From positions 1 through 12,817 of the forward strand of contig URND01000086.1 in NCBI GenBank assembly GCA_900549105.1: 12,817 nt of DNA. Reading direction: 5' to 3'. Positions within the stretch are counted from its first letter, which is position 1, and every line of letters starts with the position of its first letter. A model generated the notes under the pieces. The model searched no databases and was not told the origin of the DNA. It worked only from the letters and a program-made list of their open reading frames with translations. Of the stretch, positions 6,312 to 12,773 are shown one piece after another. The position numbers and the translations under genes are program-made. The DNA comes from an uncultured Eubacteriales bacterium (lineage in GTDB: Bacteria; Bacillota; Clostridia; Lachnospirales; Lachnospiraceae).

Positions 6312-7574
6312 CTATTGTTCATCTCTGTCATTTGTCAGATTTAATTTATCAAGTATATAAAATATAAGGCTGAGCGCCATAGCTACGATGCAGGCCAGCA
6401 CCATTCCGGTCAACTGGATATTGCCGAATTTTACCGCAATTCCTGAAAGCCCCGTCACAAAAACAACCGATGTCAGCGTCAGATTCCTTGAGCGGCCGTA
6501 ATCCACCTTGGAATCCACCAGAATACGGATACCGGAAGCACCAATCATTCCATAGAGCAAAAATGAAATACCGCCGATAACCGGGCCCGGGATTGTCTGA
6601 ATCAGCATGGAAAGCTTGCCCACAAAGGAACAGACAATGGATAAAATGGCTGCTCCGGCGATAACCTGAACACTGTACACCTTTGTCACCGCCATGACGC
6701 CGATATTTTCACCGTAAGTTGTCGTTGGCACTGAACCGATCAAACCGGAAATCATGGTTGACAGGTTATCTCCAAGCAGTGAACGGTGAAGCCCCGGGTC
6801 TTTTAATAAATCCCGGCCGACAATCTTACTTGTAACAACCTGATGGCCGATATGCTCCGACGCGATAACCAATAATACCGGCAATATGGTGATAATTGCC
6901 TCCGCACTGAATTTCGGTGTCTGAAAATTCGGAATCGCAAACCAAGGCGCCGCGGCAATCTCCGCAAAATCAACGATACCGCAGGCCAGCGCCGCCACAT
7001 ACCCGGCAATGACCGCGATCAAAATCGGTATGACTGACAAAAATCCGCGGAACACAATATTTCCAAACACGGCAACACCTAAAGTTACTAAAAATACGAT
7101 AACATTTGCAGGGACAATCACCTCATCCAAAAGTCCCGCATTGCTCGCAGCATTTCCGGAAAGTTCAAGACCTATCAATGCCACAACCGGCCCCATAGCC
7201 GCCGGCGGCAGCACAATGTCAATCCAATCCGAACCGAATTTATAAATAATCAGCGCCAGCACACAGCCGCAGAAACCGACAACCACAAAACCGCCCAGTG
7301 CATACTGGTAGCCCATCTTACTGATAACAATTCCTGCCGGCGCAAGGAAAGCAAAGCTTGAACCCAGATAAGCCGGCGCCTTTCCCTTCGTAATCGCAAT
7401 AAACAGCAGCGTCCCCACACCATTCATAAACAGCACGATGGCCGGACTGATTCCAAATAAAAACGGTACAAGCACAGAAGCCCCAAACATGGCGAACATA
7501 TGCTGTATACTCAGCGGAATCAATAAATTAAAAGGTACCTTTTCTTCCACCTGAATAATTCTTCTGCTTTCCAT
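6312..7574 (-). CDS. uraA: Uracil:proton symporter (NCS2 family)
   Basis: This polytopic inner-membrane permease imports uracil for pyrimidine salvage. It has 420 residues; E. coli UraA is 429. Hydrophobic segments run throughout, consistent with the 14-helix UraA fold. The substrate-site motifs are intact: AYLGSSFAF (68-76), IASEHIGH (237-244, with Glu240 and His244) and TTTYGENIGVMAVT (284-297, with Glu289). GPVIGGISFLLYGMIGASGIR and VDYGRSRNL follow near the C-terminus. These residues mark uracil rather than xanthine/urate members. ATG 7574 has GGAGG eight bases upstream. It has its own promoter and a terminator and appears monocistronic. No PyrR-type attenuator was seen in the short leader. 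Confidence 0.95.
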   Translation of the reverse strand: MESRRIIQVEEKVPFNLLIPLSIQHMFAMFGASVLVPFLFGISPAIVLFMNGVGTLLFIAITKGKAPAYLGSSFAFLAPAGIVISKMGYQYALGGFVVVGFCGCVLALIIYKFGSDWIDIVLPPAAMGPVVALIGLELSGNAASNAGLLDEVIVPANVIVFLVTLGVAVFGNIVFRGFLSVIPILIAVIAGYVAALACGIVDFAEIAAAPWFAIPNFQTPKFSAEAIITILPVLLVIASEHIGHQVVTSKIVGRDLLKDPGLHRSLLGDNLSTMISGLIGSVPTTTYGENIGVMAVTKVYSVQVIAGAAILSIVCSFVGKLSMLIQTIPGPVIGGISFLLYGMIGASGIRILVDSKVDYGRSRNLTLTSVVFVTGLSGIAVKFGNIQLTGMVLACIVAMALSLIFYILDKLNLTNDRDEQ

Positions 7575-7605
7575 TAATTTTCCTCCCTTGTTTAAATCTC
7601 TTCAC

Positions 7606-7611
7606 AGTATA
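7606..7611 (-). promoter_or_regulatory. uraA promoter -10 (extended)
   Basis: TATACT (7606-7611) is preceded by TGA, giving an extended -10 about 32 bases before the start codon. The -35 region (TTCCAA at 17 bases) is weak, which is usual when an extended -10 is present. Confidence 0.6.
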
Positions 7612-7645
7612 TCACACAAAGCAGGATATTGGAAATACAGGATTT

Positions 7646-8506
7646 TTATTTTAAGCCATCAATCGCCAGAAATTCTTTCATTTCCTGAAGGCGGGCCATA
7701 GCATCCCGCCGCCCCAGTTCATACACTTCCCTCAGTTTCCCGGCATCCTTCTCCGTCCGACCGATGGTGATTGTCTCACTCGGCTGCACCAAAAATACCT
7801 TTCCCCTCTCTTCCAACTTCTTTACCGCCCTCAGAGAGCCGTTGTAATTCCGATGCCGACGTTCCATAGCCTCTGCAATCGCCGGATATTTTCTCATAAA
7901 TAATCGAAATATCGGAAGGATACGACTTGGTTTTTTCCTATAGCCGTCCGGCTGAGTTAAAATGACAATAATTTTATCATAGCCCTGTTTGTAAAACCAT
8001 CGAATGGGAATCGAATCCGAAATACCGCCGTCCAGCAAGTCATAGCCGCCAACAGACACCACCCGGGATACCAGCGGCATGGAAGCCGAAGCCCGCATCC
8101 ACTGAATATCCTCTGCATCTCCCCGGCTGCATAAATGATACACCGGCCGGCCTGTATGTACATCCGTGCAGGTCACATAAAAATCTACCGGATTTTCCTG
8201 ATAGTTTTTTACATCAAAAGGGTCCAAATGATTTGGAAGCTCATTATAACAAAACTCCGCCCCATATAAGTCCCCCGTTTTAATCAGCGACTTCAGGCTG
8301 ACATAGCGTTCATCCGAACAGTATTTTGTATTATAGCGGATAACCCTTCCAATCTGTTTTGACTTATAATTGCAGCCAAAAACAGCCCCGGCGGATACGC
8401 CGACAACGCCGTCCACTTCCACCTGATTCTCCATCATAACATCCAATACTCCGGCGGTGTACATGCCCCGCATGGCGCCGCCCTCCAATACCATTCCCGT
8501 TTTCAT
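7646..8506 (-). CDS. Patatin-like phospholipase family protein
   Basis: This is a putative lipid acyl hydrolase with a Ser-Asp dyad, 286 residues from the chosen ATG. The oxyanion loop EGGAMRG (8-14), the nucleophile elbow GVSAG (36-40, Ser38) and the DGG motif (159-161, Asp159) are all present, so it should be catalytically competent. RASASMPLVSR precedes the DGG as in RssA/YjjU-type proteins. No signal peptide is seen. The frame extends seven codons to a TTG at 8527, but ATG 8506 has AGAGTGG at a good distance and places the protein start just before the first strand (MKTGMVLEGG). It follows the YccF gene by 30 bases and is the last gene of the Mn-riboswitch unit. Membrane lipid turnover is inferred, not shown. 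Confidence 0.92.
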   Translation of the reverse strand: MKTGMVLEGGAMRGMYTAGVLDVMMENQVEVDGVVGVSAGAVFGCNYKSKQIGRVIRYNTKYCSDERYVSLKSLIKTGDLYGAEFCYNELPNHLDPFDVKNYQENPVDFYVTCTDVHTGRPVYHLCSRGDAEDIQWMRASASMPLVSRVVSVGGYDLLDGGISDSIPIRWFYKQGYDKIIVILTQPDGYRKKPSRILPIFRLFMRKYPAIAEAMERRHRNYNGSLRAVKKLEERGKVFLVQPSETITIGRTEKDAGKLREVYELGRRDAMARLQEMKEFLAIDGLK

Positions 8507-8536
8507 GATTTTATCCACTCTTTTCAAAAATATATT

Positions 8537-8896
8537 TTAGTAAACCTCACTTCCAAAAGGCATCAGCGCCAGTTTTGCCAGCTTAAAATGCTGCAGCCCA
8601 AATGGAATCCCGATAATTGTCGCGCAAAGTACCGCGCCAAACACGGCGTGTTCCAAAGCCAGCGGCAGCCCGGAGACAATCAGCCAGACAACATTTAAAA
8701 GAAATGACCCTGCGCCGCCGCCATATCTGACTTCTTTTCCGAAAGGAAAGAAACTGAGCGATGCAAATTTAAAACACTGCATGCCAACCGGTATACCGAT
8801 AATCGTTATACACCACAGGCATCCGGCCAGACACCAGCTCAAACCGGAAATGGCGCCGCCGCAAAAGAACCATAAAATATTACCTAAACATCCCAT
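8537..8896 (-). CDS. YccF-domain membrane protein (two tandem repeats)
   Basis: This small integral membrane protein has 119 residues and an internal duplication. TIIGIPVGMQCFKFASLSFF-PFGKEV (31-56) repeats as TIIGIPFGLQHFKLAKLALM-PFGSEV (93-118). Each repeat is preceded by a hydrophobic helix with Gly and Trp (LGNILWFFCGG; LLNVVWLIVSGLP). This is the YccF domain architecture (PF03733), and the length is typical of single-gene members. The function of YccF proteins is not established. AAAGGTGG precedes the ATG at 8896. It lies 40 bases after the upstream unknown gene, both behind the manganese-type riboswitch, which hints at a role in metal or envelope homeostasis. Confidence 0.93.
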   Translation of the reverse strand: MGCLGNILWFFCGGAISGLSWCLAGCLWCITIIGIPVGMQCFKFASLSFFPFGKEVRYGGGAGSFLLNVVWLIVSGLPLALEHAVFGAVLCATIIGIPFGLQHFKLAKLALMPFGSEVY

Positions 8897-8936
8897 GAAA
8901 TGACCACCTTTCTTATATTGTCACAGACTGCCCCTG

Positions 8937-9371
8937 TTACCACGGATTATTTTGCAGATTTCTCAAATCCATTAATATACTCTCAACACGAAAAACAGCG
9001 TCGTCAATCTGGGCTCTCGCCTCGGCAATTTTATTCTGCACCATATAATCCACCAGCAGGTTATCAAAAAAGATATCCGCAAAGGAAAGGAATTCGCTGA
9101 CTTCAAGTTTTAAATCCATCGGAACATGAATATCCCGAAGTTCTTTTTGAAGTCTTGCTAAATCCTGCTTCGCTCTTTCCATGCAATAACCGGCGTCGTC
9201 CATTTTGGAACGTTTAATCATACTTGAGAAAAATCCTCCGCCAAACATATCGAAAATACCCCAGTTTCTCGCACTGTTTAGATGGGCCTGTGCTTCCCTG
9301 AGACTTATAAGGGCTATTTCACCGGCTTCAATTGCTTCCCTGATTTCCTGATTCATTAATTCGTTACTCAT
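8937..9371 (-). CDS. Uncharacterised helical protein, first gene after the Mn riboswitch
   Basis: I do not recognise a named family. The 144-residue product is predicted almost entirely helical. A first helical stretch (EIREAIEAGEIALISLREAQ) is followed by a Gly/Phe-rich segment (NWGIFDMFGGGFFSSMIKRS), which may be an amphipathic membrane-contacting patch. Two further long helices follow, then a final helix (EARAQIDDAVFRVESILMDL). There is no signal peptide or clear transmembrane helix and no obvious metal-binding motif. An in-frame GTG lies at 9383, but ATG 9371 directly follows GAGGAG and is preferred, although the four-base spacing is tight. The gene is followed by YccF and patatin genes in one transcript. 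Confidence 0.8.
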   Translation of the reverse strand: MSNELMNQEIREAIEAGEIALISLREAQAHLNSARNWGIFDMFGGGFFSSMIKRSKMDDAGYCMERAKQDLARLQKELRDIHVPMDLKLEVSEFLSFADIFFDNLLVDYMVQNKIAEARAQIDDAVFRVESILMDLRNLQNNPW

Positions 9372-9435
9372 TTTACTCCTCACTTTCTGCGCAAGCTCCT
9401 GCGGCAGTCCGTCTCTCTATTTTCGTCTATCTGAT

Positions 9436-9478
9436 AAAAAAAGACTCTTATCATGACGTCTGCCACAATAAAAGTCTT
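9436..9478 (-). terminator. Terminator of the Mn riboswitch expression platform
   Basis: On the minus strand AAGACTTTTAT (9468-9478) pairs with ATAAGAGTCTT (9441-9451), 11 pairs with one G-U, followed by seven T residues (9436-9442). Its 5' arm is the same sequence as the 3' strand of the aptamer's P1, so the two structures exclude each other. Confidence 0.9.
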
Positions 9479-9563
9479 GCTATCTCATTTGATACGGATA
9501 CAGTTAAGTATCGGTTGACGATTTCAAACCCACCCTTTCGGGTGTTCAGCTACTCCCTTTTTT
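9470..9563 (-). ncRNA. yybP-ykoY (manganese) riboswitch
   Basis: The minus strand reads AAAAAAGGGAGTAGCTG at the 5' side and ATAGCAAGACTTTT at the 3' side, the two hallmark ends of yybP-ykoY aptamers. Between them is CACCC-GAAA-GGGTG, a tetraloop hairpin, then TCGTCAACCGATAC and a GATAC/GTATC hairpin. P1 forms from AAAAG (9557-9561) and CTTTT (9470-9474). This class senses Mn2+ and is normally an ON switch in front of Mn exporters. The terminator arrangement here agrees with an ON switch. The next gene is an unknown protein followed by YccF and patatin genes. Confidence 0.87.
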
Positions 9564-9573
9564 GCTTACTATT

Positions 9574-9602
9574 AATATATCATTTTGCAGGGATTTTCGC
9601 AA
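9574..9602 (-). promoter_or_regulatory. Promoter of the Mn-riboswitch transcript
   Basis: TTGCGA (9597-9602) and TATATT (9574-9579) are spaced by 17 bases, with TGA forming an extended -10. The predicted start falls a few bases before the aptamer 5' strand. Confidence 0.8.
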
Positions 9603-9644
9603 GTGGTTTTACATCCCTAAATATTACGATTTTCTTAATATTTC

Positions 9645-9743
9645 TTACTCAGAAAAAATATCTTCCACATCAATCACCCGGTAACCGGCCCTCACAAGGG
9701 CCTCCGCCAGAATCCACCCGCTATTCTTCCGCCAGATAGGCAT
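9645..9743 (-). other. Short protein-like reading frame overlapping the end of the DUF1858 gene
   Basis: A 32-codon frame starting at ATG 9743, in a different frame from the DUF1858 gene, ends GWILAEALVRAGYRVIDVED and then IFSE before TAA at 9645. The tail past the DUF1858 stop has normal-looking amphipathic composition. No ribosome site precedes the ATG. It could be a small protein, an eroded gene end or chance. A GGCCCT/AGGGCC hairpin (9687-9702) lies inside it. Confidence 0.2.
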
Positions 9744-10056
9744 TGATTGAATCCAGCATTTTATCCACGTTGAGGCCATGCACTGTACAGGCAACCTCCA
9801 GTGATTCTGCCGTCGATGAGGCACAGGTCACGCAATGAAGACCGGCCTGCATCAAAAAATCTCCCATGCCCTTATCCATCGCGAGAATCTCTCCCATCTT
9901 CGTATCCTTTGTCACAGGAATAGCTTTTTTCTCCTTTGGAACGTTCTCATTCGCACCGGCTTCTTTAGCGTACATTCCATCTCTCATTACCGTCCCCACA
10001 CAGTAAGCGATCATAGGTACTCCGATTACAAGAATTCCGATAATTATTGACTGCAT
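9721..10056 (-). CDS. Membrane-anchored DUF1858 (hybrid-cluster-protein-associated redox disulfide) protein
   Basis: This is a 111-residue protein. Residues 2-22 (SIIIGILVIGVPMIAYCVG) form an N-terminal membrane anchor. A charged linker follows, and residues about 46-110 are a DUF1858 domain: IPVTKDTKMGEILAMDKGMGDFLMQAGLHC-VTC, then SSTAESLEVAC-VHGLNVDKMLDSIN. The redox pair is C75-VT-C78, and C90 is also conserved in many members. The domain is usually found as a free small protein near hybrid-cluster protein genes or fused to redox enzymes; the anchor is unusual. The frame extends to a TTG at 10077, but ATG 10056 follows AAAGGCGG and begins the anchor cleanly. It is transcribed alone from a strong promoter, and no hybrid cluster protein gene lies nearby. 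Confidence 0.85.
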   Translation of the reverse strand: MQSIIIGILVIGVPMIAYCVGTVMRDGMYAKEAGANENVPKEKKAIPVTKDTKMGEILAMDKGMGDFLMQAGLHCVTCASSTAESLEVACTVHGLNVDKMLDSINAYLAEE

Positions 10057-10128
10057 ATCTTTTTCCGCCTTTCTCAATGTATTTCTTCCTCAGAAATCCA
10101 AGTTTCTCTGTCTTTGCCATGTCATTAG

Positions 10129-10157
10129 ATTATACCATTTCATTCAGCCCTTGTCAC
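10129..10157 (-). promoter_or_regulatory. Promoter of the DUF1858 gene
   Basis: GTGACA (10152-10157) and a perfect TATAAT (10129-10134) are spaced by 17 bases, with TGG forming an extended -10. A TTGACA seven bases further upstream partly repeats the -35 but is too far from the -10. Confidence 0.8.
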
Positions 10158-10182
10158 CTGTCAAAAATCACTTTTATGATAC

Positions 10183-10238
10183 AAGAAAAACGGGACCGTC
10201 ACATCTATGATGAATTAAACCCCAGATGTATCGGCCCC
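10183..10238 (-). terminator. Terminator of the AraC/GyrI regulator gene
   Basis: On the minus strand GGGGCCGATACATCT (10224-10238) pairs with AGATGTGACGGTCCC (10192-10206), 15 positions with one A-A mismatch and two wobbles, then GTTTTTC. It lies just after the regulator's stop at 10260. Confidence 0.85.
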
Positions 10239-10259
10239 ACTTATCCTATTTTTCTGTTT

Positions 10260-11114
10260 TTACTGTTTTTTCACCACCGGAATCCACACTTCAAACTTTG
10301 CATTCTGAGGATCCGGGCTGATATACAACTCAACATCCGGCCCGTTGTCATACTCATAGCCGGAGGTTGGCAGCCATTCGGTGACAATCCGCTGTTCCAA
10401 CTTCTGTATAGCCTGCGGGCAAACGCCTTCACCAGGGAAAACAGCCCACGTAAATGCCGGAACCTCATATTCCTCCAAGCCATCCGCCGCGGCCATAGAG
10501 CTTGCAACACCAATAATATATTTCATACTTTCATCCGCATTGAAACCGCACACACCCAAAATACCTTTGAGCGGCATATCCATCATCCCGGCCAGCCTGT
10601 TAATCGTTCCATCCACAGCTGCATCCTGCCACATTTTCGGAACAATGGCAAAGTTCTTTTCAATCTCCTTGTACAACGGCTTTGATATGCCGATAACCCG
10701 AAATGTATCCTTCTTCTCAATTCGATAATTCATTTCTTCGACTCCCTTCACAGTAAGCTTAAACTTCAACGGAGGGAAAGATTTCACAGAAATCCCCTCA
10801 CTCCGCACAAGGGATGGAGCAACTCCATGGATTGTCTGAAAGGCCCGGGTAAAAGCCGTCGGCGAATTATAACCATATTTTAAAGCGATATCGATAATCT
10901 TCGCATCGTTCCCCTGCAAATCAACCGCAGCCATAGATAATTTCCGCCGCCGGATATATTCGGACAATGAAACATCCGCCATATACGCAAACATTCTCTG
11001 AAAATGATAGGTCGAACAGCCGGCTATTTTTGCAAGTTCTTCATAGTCAATTTCATCCGTCAAATGCTCCTCAATGTAATTAATCGTTTCATTTAATCTT
11101 TCAATCCACTCCAT
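10260..11114 (-). CDS. AraC-family regulator with GyrI-like effector-binding domain
   Basis: This 284-residue transcription factor has two tandem HTHs at residues about 8-105 (DEIDYEELAKIAGCSTYHFQ, then KIIDIALKYGYNSPTAFTRAFQ). Residues about 124-280 form a GyrI/Rob-like ligand domain (FRVIGISKPLY, VPKMWQDA, ILGVCG, TWAVFPGEG, WLPTSGYEYDNGPDVELYI). This layout matches Rob/SoxS-like multidrug and stress regulators in clostridia. The frame extends 23 codons upstream of the chosen ATG, but that stretch is poorly conserved in character. ATG 11114 has a G-rich ribosome site (AGGGGGG) and begins MEWIERLNETINYIEEHL, the normal family start. It is apparently monocistronic. The target is unknown, possibly itself or the adjacent ferritin-like gene. 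Confidence 0.92.
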   Translation of the reverse strand: MEWIERLNETINYIEEHLTDEIDYEELAKIAGCSTYHFQRMFAYMADVSLSEYIRRRKLSMAAVDLQGNDAKIIDIALKYGYNSPTAFTRAFQTIHGVAPSLVRSEGISVKSFPPLKFKLTVKGVEEMNYRIEKKDTFRVIGISKPLYKEIEKNFAIVPKMWQDAAVDGTINRLAGMMDMPLKGILGVCGFNADESMKYIIGVASSMAAADGLEEYEVPAFTWAVFPGEGVCPQAIQKLEQRIVTEWLPTSGYEYDNGPDVELYISPDPQNAKFEVWIPVVKKQ

Positions 11115-11138
11115 AAATTTGTCCCCCCTGTGACTATC

Positions 11139-11144
11139 ATTATA
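11139..11144 (-). promoter_or_regulatory. Candidate -10 of the AraC/GyrI gene
   Basis: A perfect TATAAT lies 25 bases before the start codon, flanked by TATC and GATA arms (11135-11148) that make a small dyad over the -10. The -35 (GGAAAA at 17 bases) is poor, as in promoters needing an activator. Confidence 0.45.
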
Positions 11145-11194
11145 GATAAAGCCTCTGTGATTTTCCTCTCTTTTCATGCACAAATGTGAGAGAT

Positions 11195-11225
11195 TTTAAA
11201 AGCCGCCGGCCAAATGTCCGCTGCT
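11195..11225 (-). terminator. Possible weak terminator after the ferritin-like gene
   Basis: Just after the stop, AGCAGCGG can pair with CCGGCGGCT with one mismatch and one bulge, followed by TTTTAAAA. The helix is imperfect and the T run short, so some read-through into the AraC gene is likely. Confidence 0.4.
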
Positions 11226-11226
11226 C

Positions 11227-11766
11227 TCATAAAAAGGTGCGAAGAAGCATGATATGATATTCTTCATCTTTAATAATCCTTGCCAGCACCCCATGAATAT
11301 AAGGGTCATTTATCATCTTCATGTGCATCCGATACTGATGAATCGCGGCTTTTTCGGCTTTAATATCCGCCGTCAGCATCCGCTCCATATTTTCCGGAAT
11401 TGACAAATATTCCGGCGACCACATTCGTTTCCTGCCATCCTGATATTTCGCCACAAAATCAATGGGACCTCCCAACAGAAAAATCAGTTCGGACAGCTTC
11501 TGAAGATGAATCATCTCTGCGATGGCAATTCCCAGAATTGTCCGGGCCACAGGGCATTTTTCGCAGGACAGCCGGTTCTCATTGTTGATATACTGGGTAA
11601 TCGCCGTCATTTCTGACACGGCGCCGCAGCAGTCAATACTGAGCAGGTTCGCATAAACCGGATTCTTCTCCTTCACCTGAATCGGCGGATAGGGCAAATC
11701 CATCATAATAGGCTTTACACCCATAAAATCACAGGAATTCATTAAAGGTTTCGATTTTTCTTCCAT
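11227..11766 (-). CDS. Ferritin-like / manganese-catalase-like protein
   Basis: This 179-residue four-helix-bundle protein has a full set of carboxylate-bridged dimetal ligands: Glu52 (SEMTAITQY), Glu84-MI-His87, Glu138 (KAEKAAIHQYRMH) and Glu168-EY-His171. The N-terminal YPPIQVKEKNPVYANLL resembles manganese catalase and spore-coat CotJC proteins. It is probably a peroxide-detoxifying or metal-handling oxidoreductase; iron versus manganese cannot be told. Cys68 and Cys71 (SCEKCP) lie in the loop between helices 1 and 2. The frame has ATGs at 11772 and 11766. The second is preferred because GGGAG (11776-11780) is nine bases away from it but only three from the first. A perfect inverted repeat covers the ribosome site. 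The upstream gene is a truncated XRE regulator. Confidence 0.85.
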   Translation of the reverse strand: MEEKSKPLMNSCDFMGVKPIMMDLPYPPIQVKEKNPVYANLLSIDCCGAVSEMTAITQYINNENRLSCEKCPVARTILGIAIAEMIHLQKLSELIFLLGGPIDFVAKYQDGRKRMWSPEYLSIPENMERMLTADIKAEKAAIHQYRMHMKMINDPYIHGVLARIIKDEEYHIMLLRTFL

Positions 11767-11778
11767 TATCATCCACTC

Positions 11779-11807
11779 CCGATATATTTCTATATTTAAT
11801 ATATCGG
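11779..11807. repeat. Perfect 10-bp inverted repeat over the ferritin-like gene's leader
   Basis: Arms CCGATATATT (11779-11788) and AATATATCGG (11798-11807) match perfectly around a 9-base spacer. The arm nearer the gene overlaps the GG of the ribosome-binding GGGAG. The outer arm contains TATATT, a possible -10. It could be a regulator's operator or an RNA hairpin hiding the ribosome site. Confidence 0.7.
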
Positions 11808-11829
11808 AAGTTCTTGATAAAGTGCATGC

Positions 11830-12773
11830 TCAGGCTTTTCCTTTGATGGATTTTAATTCCTCCATCAGCTCTTTATATCGTATATCTTCTTTGATAAAAT
11901 CCAGTTCTTCATCCTCATCAAAGCTTTTTTGAAGCATCAGTCCCACATTCTCAGGGCCTCTTTCAGAGAAAGACATATGGGAATATAATTCGGATTTCTC
12001 CAGAAAATATTTGTTTTTTATATTAAACACCAGCTTCGATAAAACGTCAAAAATAACCTCTTTATCCTTCGTATCAATGGCTTCTTTCATACCCGATGTA
12101 TCAATATAAACGCCGATTTCCATAATCTCCATCAGGGCTTTCAGCTTTTGCTCCATGCGCTCCGCTTTTTCCGGATTGCCATCTGCTCTTGACAATCCCT
12201 GAATACCGTTCAGCCCCATACTGACATCCACATAGCCCAAATAGGCCAGCTCTTCAAAACATTTATAAGCTTTTTCCCGTTCTCCCCGGGCCTGAAAAAG
12301 CATGGCCTGCATTTGCTTCGGATTCACGGATTTCTCCGGAATTTTATCGATACATTTCTGGGCCACATCATAGTTTTGCCGCTGCATAGAGAAATAGAAC
12401 AGGCACATCGCCGCTGTCTGGGAAAAGGAATCATTGCTGCTGTCCAGGAACCGCATATAAATGTCATATATCTTCCCGTCATACTGCTCCGGTTCCTCAA
12501 CCCGGACAACATACCGGTAATTGTCCAAAGTCTGGGCCATCATAAGAATAAACTTCCCGCAATTGGGATATTCCTTCATTTTCTTTTCCGCCCACAAATA
12601 GCCCTCAGCATATCCCCCGGATTTTATTTTCTGAATGGCTGTTTCAAGCAACAGATTAATTTCTTTATCGCTCAACTCTTCTTTATAAGAAAGCAGCATA
12701 TCCGTCGTAATGCCAAGCAATCGGGCAATCGGAGCCAAAAGGGCGATATCCGGATATGAACTTCCCGTCTCCC
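11830..12773 (-). pseudogene. XRE-family regulator with TPR-like tail, 5'-truncated
   Basis: The readable part begins ETGSSYPDIALLAPIARLLG and continues ITTDMLLSYKEELSDKEIN, the C-terminal part of an XRE HTH with its usual connector. About 260 residues of helical, TPR-like repeats follow (KSGGYAEGYLWAEKKMKEYP, QNYDVAQKCIDKIPEKS, RGEREKAYKCFEELAYLGY). A normal gene would supply about 30 more residues of HTH ending in KWETG. Here the sequence reads LRETG, with a TAA two codons upstream and unrelated bases beyond 12773. The longest frame would start at a TTG (12738) inside the HTH, leaving no working DNA-binding domain. It is probably a broken gene, although an alternative truncated product is possible. 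Its tail is 63 bases from the ferritin-like start. Confidence 0.7.

Noticed and set aside
8507..8527. TTG at 8527 as the patatin start
   Set aside because: It has no ribosome site at a usable distance, whereas ATG 8506 does and gives the normal family N-terminus.
9388..9407. CTGCCGCA/TGCGCAG hairpin before the first gene of the Mn-switched operon as a second switch
   Set aside because: The stem has a bulge and does not include the GAGGAG ribosome site, so a regulatory role is not supported.
9687..9702. GGCCCT/AGGGCC hairpin as terminator of the DUF1858 gene
   Set aside because: It is a perfect six-pair stem but has no T run directly after it on the minus strand.
10047..10685. Long plus-strand frame opposite the AraC regulator
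   Set aside because: It is antisense to a clearly recognised AraC/GyrI gene, spans its terminator and the DUF1858 promoter, and has no family-like features or ribosome site.
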